64,000 nt of DNA, from the NCBI RefSeq assembly GCF_018140925.1, contig NZ_CP073315.1, forward strand, positions 1,488,001 to 1,552,000. Reading direction: 5' to 3'. The notes under the pieces are model-generated. The model did no database searches. It was not told the DNA's origin and saw nothing but the letters and a program-made list of their open reading frames with translations. Source of the DNA: Psychrobacillus sp. INOP01. Its GTDB lineage: Bacteria; Bacillota; Bacilli; Bacillales_A; Planococcaceae. The position numbers and the translations under genes were made by a program. Below, one piece after another: positions 58,414-64,000 of the stretch; within the stretch, counting starts at the first letter, position 1, and the number at the start of each line of letters is the position of its first letter.

Positions 58414-60981
58414 CTATTCATTATGCAACTCAGATAAAATCGACTTCTTTCTGATAAAAGTAGAAATAGGTATAGATATTATTTGCGTTAGAACAAACAT
58501 TAATATAATAACAATCCAAGCACTATTAAAAGATACATAGAAACTAGTGTTTAAGGATAATGATATACCATATGTTAGGACTATGCCCATCACTATTCCA
58601 AATATGATTCCAATCAAATTAAATATAAATGAATTTATATAAATAACTTTACTTATTTGGGATGGTTCAAGAGAAATTGCCCTTAAAATAGCATATTCAC
58701 GTCTATTACTTTGGATATTTGCATTCAAGGCATTCATAACTCCAAAAAGAGCAATAATGATTGTTATAGATAGAATAATCCATAACAACATAAACCTTTC
58801 ATTTATTTGTTTATCGATGGATGAAAGTTCCTCTTCCAAGCTACTCCAATATAATTCAGGATATTCATTATTCATACTCTCCAATTTTTCAAAAATAATT
58901 GGTTTCATATTTTCTTCAGTATCTATCAAAATTGAACGTATACTAATATCTCTTTCTTCAATGATAGGATTATTACGATCTATAATAACACCCTCCTCAG
59001 CACCATCACCCGGTATATAAGGAATAACTGAAGCCACTTTTACCTCTCCCATTATCCCGTGCCCATTAGTAAAAGGAGGATTACCAAGGGTAATAATATC
59101 TCCAACCTTAACGCCTAAGTGTTTCGCAGTTTTTTTAGTGAATATTATCGAGTTTACTGTATATTCACTTTCTTCATCGATTATTCCTTGCTGTTGAAGA
59201 GCTGAAATATCCGTGTAAACAAATGGTAGAATTTCTTTTTCAGTTATTTTTTGTTTAGCATAAATTAGCTCATTCTTGCCTTTTAACCATTCTTGTTCAC
59301 CCATACTGAAATCAAAGTTATATAACAATAAATTGTTTAAAGTACTAATAGGAATTGCTCTTTTTATTCCCTGAATTCCATAGACTTCTTCCATAATTCC
59401 TTCTGGGAGCGTACTGTTAATAAATTTATTACTGGAAGCAACAATATCCGTTGTATAAATCTTTGCTGCATTTTGTTCCATCTCTGACTTTAGTAACTGC
59501 AGAACAGATGGTATTAGAATAGATAGGCTTATAGATATAGCCATAATCTGTATGACTTTTGTATTTTGATTTCTTTCAGCTTTAAAGTTCTTTAGAGATA
59601 TGATAGATTCATTTCCTCCTAGCATTACCAACACCGGTTGGAAGAACCTTATGATACTTGGAATAATATATGTAATACACATTAATAATCCCATAGCAAA
59701 GATGAGACTACCTACCAACCCTAATAAAGATGTTCTAGACTCTGCATTAATACCCGCCAAAACACTCTCTATTATTAGGAATAGAGTACCTGTCACAATA
59801 AATAGTATAAATAATACTTTCTTCCATTTTTTTGGATTTATTCTTGAATAATTAGATTTCCTATAAGCCTGAAGTGGAGAAATTTTAATCGCTTGCAAAG
59901 CAGGAACAAAAGATAAAACCGTTATGAACAACCAGCAAGTGAAGCAAATCAAAATTAATATCCCAAGATTAAAATTAAAGGGATTTATCGCTAAATTAAA
60001 GTTGGACTCAAGTAATGGCTTAAATCCTAACGAAAAAACTATGGATAAAAGAACCCCCAGAAAAACACCTATACTGTTAATTATTAAAGCTTCACTCATG
60101 ATAAGCTTTAATATGTGTTTTTTATTAGCTCCAATCATTCGCATAGTGGCTATTTCTTTATCCCTTGAACGCAAAGCTAACTGAAAATTATTTAAAAATA
60201 AAAGTCCACTTAATATAACAATAAGTACTCCTAAACCCACGGTCAATAACTTCATATTGTAAACATTTTTCTTTACTTCATCAAATTCAGCCACTACATC
60301 AATGACCAAATCCTGGTCAATATTATTTCTTAAATATGTTATAGCTTCCTGAGCATCTACTTCAGGATTTAATTTTGCAAATATCAAATTCGAAGCCCCA
60401 ACAATACCCATTTCGTCCTTAACTGAATCGATATTAAATAATATTATATCTGGGGCCGAAGAATCTTCTATATTAGGAATCACCTCTTTTACCTTTTTTT
60501 TCAGAGAACGTTGATCATTAAGAGGGATGGTTACTACTTCGCCAAGTTTTGCATTTAAATTGGTTGCCAATCTCTGGGTAAGAATTACCTCGTCCAAATC
60601 GATCGATGTATTATAATTATAAATTTGTTTAGACAAATAATGATTATCAACAGCTATGAAATACTTGTTATGTTGCGCACTGTCAAAGGATGAGGAAAAT
60701 TGTTGAGGGTTCGTTATAACCTGGGATGTAGATACAAAATAATTTCCATTAGAAACTATTTCCGCTTCTTTAGCAGTAAGCAATTTTCCTTGTCTATATC
60801 CTATTCTTAGATCTGCTTCTCCGTACTTGTCAATAATCTCTATTTCCGTCGATTTTTCTAATTGACTAAAAAGAAAATTAGAACTTATTAGCAAACCGAC
60901 TCCAAATCCAATTCCAATAATTGTGAAAAGGTATGATTTCTTTCTGAACTTAATAATTTTCAATGCCAATTTAAATAACAT
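58414..60981 (-). CDS. FtsX/MacB-type ABC transporter permease
   Basis: An 855-residue membrane protein with two FtsX-type permease units. Hydrophobic helices occur near the N-terminus (about 17-37), in a cluster at about 250-385 and 390-450, and again at about 725-845, with two large extracytoplasmic domains. The family acts by mechanotransmission, expelling peptides or lipoproteins, or confers resistance to antimicrobial peptides, together with a LolD-type ATPase. The ATPase gene is six bases upstream. The ATG has GGAAGTG before it. Confidence 0.87.
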   Translation of the reverse strand: MLFKLALKIIKFRKKSYLFTIIGIGFGVGLLISSNFLFSQLEKSTEIEIIDKYGEADLRIGYRQGKLLTAKEAEIVSNGNYFVSTSQVITNPQQFSSSFDSAQHNKYFIAVDNHYLSKQIYNYNTSIDLDEVILTQRLATNLNAKLGEVVTIPLNDQRSLKKKVKEVIPNIEDSSAPDIILFNIDSVKDEMGIVGASNLIFAKLNPEVDAQEAITYLRNNIDQDLVIDVVAEFDEVKKNVYNMKLLTVGLGVLIVILSGLLFLNNFQLALRSRDKEIATMRMIGANKKHILKLIMSEALIINSIGVFLGVLLSIVFSLGFKPLLESNFNLAINPFNFNLGILILICFTCWLFITVLSFVPALQAIKISPLQAYRKSNYSRINPKKWKKVLFILFIVTGTLFLIIESVLAGINAESRTSLLGLVGSLIFAMGLLMCITYIIPSIIRFFQPVLVMLGGNESIISLKNFKAERNQNTKVIQIMAISISLSILIPSVLQLLKSEMEQNAAKIYTTDIVASSNKFINSTLPEGIMEEVYGIQGIKRAIPISTLNNLLLYNFDFSMGEQEWLKGKNELIYAKQKITEKEILPFVYTDISALQQQGIIDEESEYTVNSIIFTKKTAKHLGVKVGDIITLGNPPFTNGHGIMGEVKVASVIPYIPGDGAEEGVIIDRNNPIIEERDISIRSILIDTEENMKPIIFEKLESMNNEYPELYWSSLEEELSSIDKQINERFMLLWIILSITIIIALFGVMNALNANIQSNRREYAILRAISLEPSQISKVIYINSFIFNLIGIIFGIVMGIVLTYGISLSLNTSFYVSFNSAWIVIILMFVLTQIISIPISTFIRKKSILSELHNE

Positions 60982-60987
60982 ACTAAA

Positions 60988-61749
60988 TCACACTTCCTTT
61001 ATAGAAAGGTCTACTTTTTTACGAATTAAAGATGCTTCTTTCTCTTTATCAAGAGATTTATCATTTTTATACTCTTGTAATATTTTACCATCATTAAAAA
61101 TTAACACACGATCTCCGTAAGTAGCCACATATGGATCGTGGGTTACCATTATGATTGATTGTTGGAGAGTTTTTTTCATTGTAACAAACAATTCCAAAAT
61201 CTCTTTTGATGCTTTTGAATCTAAATTCCCAGTTGGCTCATCAGCCAACAAGATAGAAGGATTGTTAATAAAAGCTCGTGCAATAGCTACTCTTTGTTGT
61301 TGTCCACCAGATAATTGAAATATATATTCCTTCTTTTTGTGCTCAAGTCCGACTAAATTCAATAATTTTTCCGTTTTTCTTTTAATATCGGCCTTTGATT
61401 CACCGGTAAATAACAATGGTAGTTTTACATTTTCTTCCACATTAAATGCAGACATCAAATTAAAAAATTGAAAGACAAAGCCTAAATTTTCTCTTCTAAA
61501 TTTGGATGATTGAGGTTCTTGGTGAAAATTACTTATTCGGTTTCCATTAATATAAAACTCACCTGCATCTGGCTTTTCTAATCCTCCTATTACATTTAAG
61601 AGAGTTGATTTTCCCGAACCACTTGGGCCCATGATAATCACGAATTCCCCTTTTTTTAATTCAATATTTAAATTATCCAGTACCCTTACTGTCCTACCTG
61701 CTTCTTTAAACTCTTTAATAACGTTGTAAGCTGCTAAAATATCTGTCAC
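60988..61749 (-). CDS. LolD/MacB-type ABC transporter ATP-binding protein
   Basis: A 253-residue ATPase. Walker A is GPSGSGKSTLLN (about 41-52), the Q-loop is VFQFFNLM, the signature is LSGGQQQRVAIARA and Walker B is ILLADEPTGNLDSK, the LolD-type form. It starts with GTG nine bases after GGAGG. It drives the FtsX-type permease encoded immediately downstream. Confidence 0.92.
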   Translation of the reverse strand: MTDILAAYNVIKEFKEAGRTVRVLDNLNIELKKGEFVIIMGPSGSGKSTLLNVIGGLEKPDAGEFYINGNRISNFHQEPQSSKFRRENLGFVFQFFNLMSAFNVEENVKLPLLFTGESKADIKRKTEKLLNLVGLEHKKKEYIFQLSGGQQQRVAIARAFINNPSILLADEPTGNLDSKASKEILELFVTMKKTLQQSIIMVTHDPYVATYGDRVLIFNDGKILQEYKNDKSLDKEKEASLIRKKVDLSIKEV

Positions 61750-61778
61750 TTGTTTTTTCCTCCAATTAAGAGTTTATG

Positions 61779-63611
61779 TTAGATTAACAACTCAATATTT
61801 TTGTTTGTGTTTTCATACCATTTAGATTGTTTCCTATACATTTTAGCATACGTACCATCTTTTTCCATTAATTCATCATATGACCCCTGCTCAACAATTT
61901 TTCCTTTTTCTAGTACAATTATTTTATCAGCACTCCTTGTCGGTCCGAGTCTATGAGATATCATAAAGCTAGTTTTTCCTTTGGCTAATTCTTCAAAACA
62001 ATTAAAAATTTCAAGTTCTGCATTCGGGTCCAATGCGGAAGTAGGTTCATCAAACACTAATATTTCTGCATCCTTTAAAAAAGCTCGAGCGATTGCTATT
62101 CTTTGCCATTGGCCTCCGGATAATTCTTGGCCTCCTTGAAATTCTCTTCCTAACGTTGTGTCTATATTCTTCGATAATTGTTCCAGTATATCTAAAAGAT
62201 TTACTTTTCTAAGCATCTTTTTAATAGTTTCAGTATCACTCATTTTCTCTAAATTTCCAAATGCCACATTTTCTCTTAAGGTATATGCGTATTTGATAAA
62301 GTCTTGAAATACCACTGATACATTTTTTTTAAAAGCCCCTGGGTCTATATCATTAATATTAAGATTATCTAACTTTATGCTCCCTTGTGTTGGAGAATAT
62401 AAACCTAACAAACAATTAATAAGAGTAGTTTTCCCCGCACCATTTTCTCCCACAATTGCTATTGTTTCTCCTTTTTTAATTTCAAAATTCAGATTTTTTA
62501 ACACGTAACGTTCCTCATGAGAATATTTAAAACTCAAATTTTCTACTCTTAAAGAAGAAAATCCTTCAGAAGGGTATTGTTTCAATTTAGTATTTCTCTT
62601 TTGATTATTTTCGTCATCTAAAAAGTTAAATAAATTTCTAGAATATAAAAACGATTCAAATATCCCGCCTAAGTCTTCTCCTATCCCTCCTAAAGTACTT
62701 TGTATCATAATAACAGAACCCATTAGAGCAACATAATCCCCTACAGTTAAGTCCCCTTTTGAAATCTGTAACACGATAACAAAAGCAGCTGTAACTGCAG
62801 TTATCTGTAGAAAGAACATAGCTAATATTCTTGTAAAACTTTCTCGCTTATATTGTTTAACAAGCAAATTTCTTACCGTTTGAAATAAACTTGCCCACTT
62901 GGAAACTAAATAATGTTGTAAATTAAATATTCTTATCTCTTTTGCCGACTCTCTTTTTAACATCAAACGATACGAATAATCCATCGCTCTTGAATATTCT
63001 GTTGTGTTTACACTTAATTTATATCGTTTTTTCTTCATAATTAGTAATAATATTACCCCGGGTAAGGAGGAACATATTAAAATAATGGGCATCGACCAAT
63101 GAATCACTGTGACTAAAACCATTATTCCTAGGAGGGATAATATTTTTTGTCCAAGTGTAAAGAATTTATTAATTAGTTCTATAGGGTTCTGATTGACTGC
63201 TTCTTTTGCAAGACTAACTCGATTATACATTTCTGCACTTTCGAATTCTGACATAGGCAAATCTATTGTCTTTTCTATTAAAGCCGTTTTCAATTTAAAA
63301 TCAATGTCTTCTTTAATTAATAAGCTCAAAAAACTTGCTATTTCGTTCAATATACTGCTTACAAAAATAGAAATATACATTAGACTTATAATAAAAAAAA
63401 TATAATATATTGTTTGTACCTCTTTGTTTAAACTAGCAATACTATCTACAGATAATTTTTGTAGCATGATTTGAAGTGCTGGAAATCCTGAACTCACAAT
63501 AATAATAGTCATCCAAATTATAAAAGGACGTTTTTTATTTTTCCATATTAATTTGAATAGTCTACTGAATATTTTATAGTTAGATAATCCGAGGTTATTG
63601 GGCAATCTCAC
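61779..63611 (-). CDS. type I ABC exporter (fused membrane and ATPase domains)
   Basis: A 610-residue half-transporter with six helices in the first 310 residues and an ATPase domain with GENGAGKTTLINCLLGLYSP (Walker A), the signature LSGGQWQRIAIARA and VFDEPTSALDPNAE (Walker B). It lacks an N-terminal C39 peptidase, so it exports substrates matured elsewhere; relatives move lantibiotics, lasso peptides or other modified peptides. The GTG at 63611 overlaps the preceding gene by 17 bases, so coupling is likely; an alternative TTG two codons in is better spaced from GAGG. Confidence 0.9.
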   Translation of the reverse strand: MRLPNNLGLSNYKIFSRLFKLIWKNKKRPFIIWMTIIIVSSGFPALQIMLQKLSVDSIASLNKEVQTIYYIFFIISLMYISIFVSSILNEIASFLSLLIKEDIDFKLKTALIEKTIDLPMSEFESAEMYNRVSLAKEAVNQNPIELINKFFTLGQKILSLLGIMVLVTVIHWSMPIILICSSLPGVILLLIMKKKRYKLSVNTTEYSRAMDYSYRLMLKRESAKEIRIFNLQHYLVSKWASLFQTVRNLLVKQYKRESFTRILAMFFLQITAVTAAFVIVLQISKGDLTVGDYVALMGSVIMIQSTLGGIGEDLGGIFESFLYSRNLFNFLDDENNQKRNTKLKQYPSEGFSSLRVENLSFKYSHEERYVLKNLNFEIKKGETIAIVGENGAGKTTLINCLLGLYSPTQGSIKLDNLNINDIDPGAFKKNVSVVFQDFIKYAYTLRENVAFGNLEKMSDTETIKKMLRKVNLLDILEQLSKNIDTTLGREFQGGQELSGGQWQRIAIARAFLKDAEILVFDEPTSALDPNAELEIFNCFEELAKGKTSFMISHRLGPTRSADKIIVLEKGKIVEQGSYDELMEKDGTYAKMYRKQSKWYENTNKNIELLI

Positions 63612-64000
63612 TCACCTCGCTACTCATAAATCTCTGAAAGTTTTTAGAGTTTATGGTCGAACGCTTTATGATAAAGTTATCCTTTTGAACGACAAAAGCA
63701 AAAGGAAAGGATCTTACTTTTAGGCGTTTAACTACATTTTCCGGATGTATTAACCAATAATCAAACTTATGCTTAGATACGCTCAATAATCTTTTTGCAG
63801 ACACATCAGTGCCAATGACAAGGAATTTTATGTTCACATGCGCATTTGTACGTTTATAGTAATCCACTGTAGGAATTATTTCTCTGCAAAACTTACACTC
63901 TTCCTCAATAACAAAAAAATAGACATTGTCATTATTCTTAAAAAGAATATCTGGAAGAGGCTCCTTATTTACTAAGTTATTAGAGTTTAATATATTCGGG
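63595..64000 (-). CDS. thioredoxin-like protein with CxxC, 5' part cut by window edge
   Basis: At least 134 residues are open to the right edge. The upstream part reads NVYFFVIEEECKFCREIIPT, in which CKFC is a thioredoxin-type CxxC, followed by IKFLVIGTDVSAK and RSFPFAFVVQKDNFI, typical of TlpA/ResA-like and MauD-like redoxins. Such proteins occur beside peptide exporters and may introduce or reshuffle disulfides in an exported peptide. Whether a membrane anchor is present is unknown because the N-terminus is outside. It is the first of four same-strand, overlapping or closely spaced genes seen here. Confidence 0.8.
   Translation of the reverse strand, partial: PNILNSNNLVNKEPLPDILFKNNDNVYFFVIEEECKFCREIIPTVDYYKRTNAHVNIKFLVIGTDVSAKRLLSVSKHKFDYWLIHPENVVKRLKVRSFPFAFVVQKDNFIIKRSTINSKNFQRFMSSEVSEIAQ

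Noticed and set aside
58259-58540. Plus-strand open frame of 93 codons
   Set aside because: Its second half is antisense to the FtsX permease gene, it resembles nothing known and the ribosome binding site is weak.
1-64000. tRNA, rRNA, intact insertion sequence or prophage
   Set aside because: Reading both strands I found no cloverleaf, rRNA stretch, transposase or phage structural gene that I could support.

Overview
The window looks like chromosomal DNA of a low-GC, endospore-forming member of the Bacillales. The support is a tsaE-tsaB-rimI-tsaD block, spore photoproduct lyase, a SpoIID-like protein, strong Shine-Dalgarno sequences, frequent TTG and GTG starts and many intrinsic terminators. 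A Planococcaceae-like host (Psychrobacillus, Lysinibacillus or relatives) is my guess from overall similarity and cannot be proven here. No rRNA, tRNA, CRISPR array, intact transposase or prophage was seen.

Layout. 1-2.4 kb: tRNA t6A modification genes with rimI. 2.6-7 kb: small metabolic genes, purU, and a compact locus at 5.1-5.4 kb that looks like a type I toxin-antitoxin system (35-residue holin-like toxin with an antisense RNA promoter). 7-10.2 kb: Fur-boxed siderophore uptake genes. 10.4-12 kb: two paralogous LysM-3D secreted proteins between copies of dispersed repeats. 12.8-13.2 kb: a decayed LexA/S24 gene. 13.5 kb: an FMN reductase with a likely redox-responsive operator. 14.8-24.4 kb: a catabolic island resembling the lower beta-ketoadipate (pca) or acetoacetate (ato) modules (alpha/beta hydrolase, two carboxymuconolactone-decarboxylase-family proteins, CoA-transferase A and B, thiolase, AtoE transporter, 3-hydroxyacyl-CoA dehydrogenase, zinc alcohol dehydrogenase, metal-dependent cyclase) but with no ring-cleaving dioxygenase.

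25.5-38.5 kb is the most striking region: a twelve-gene minus-strand operon for peptidoglycan (MurNAc) recycling. It pairs an ABC sugar importer with two kinases (a BadF-type MurNAc/GlcNAc kinase and AnmK), NagZ, a NamZ-like muramidase, a serine hydrolase, a LmbE-type deacetylase, MurQ, a GNAT and MurR. The hydrolases lack signal peptides, unlike the secreted B. subtilis set, so import followed by cytoplasmic breakdown is implied. A SpoIID/LytB protein, whose family can make anhydro-muropeptides, lies just upstream.

40-58 kb is mixed accessory and housekeeping DNA (YetF/DUF421, Crp-DUF4386, GltS-HutG-LysR, ankyrin lipoprotein, SplB, TerD, MazG-like, SDR-TetR, LysE-Lrp). It is peppered between 43.6 and 52.5 kb with six copies of a short palindromic element (ends GTCCCTGTGTA / TACACAGGGAC) and with gene fragments. 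58.4-64 kb is the downstream end of an operon coding a CxxC thioredoxin-like protein, a type I ABC exporter and a MacB-like ABC ATPase/permease pair, consistent with export of or immunity to a modified peptide whose genes would lie beyond the right edge.
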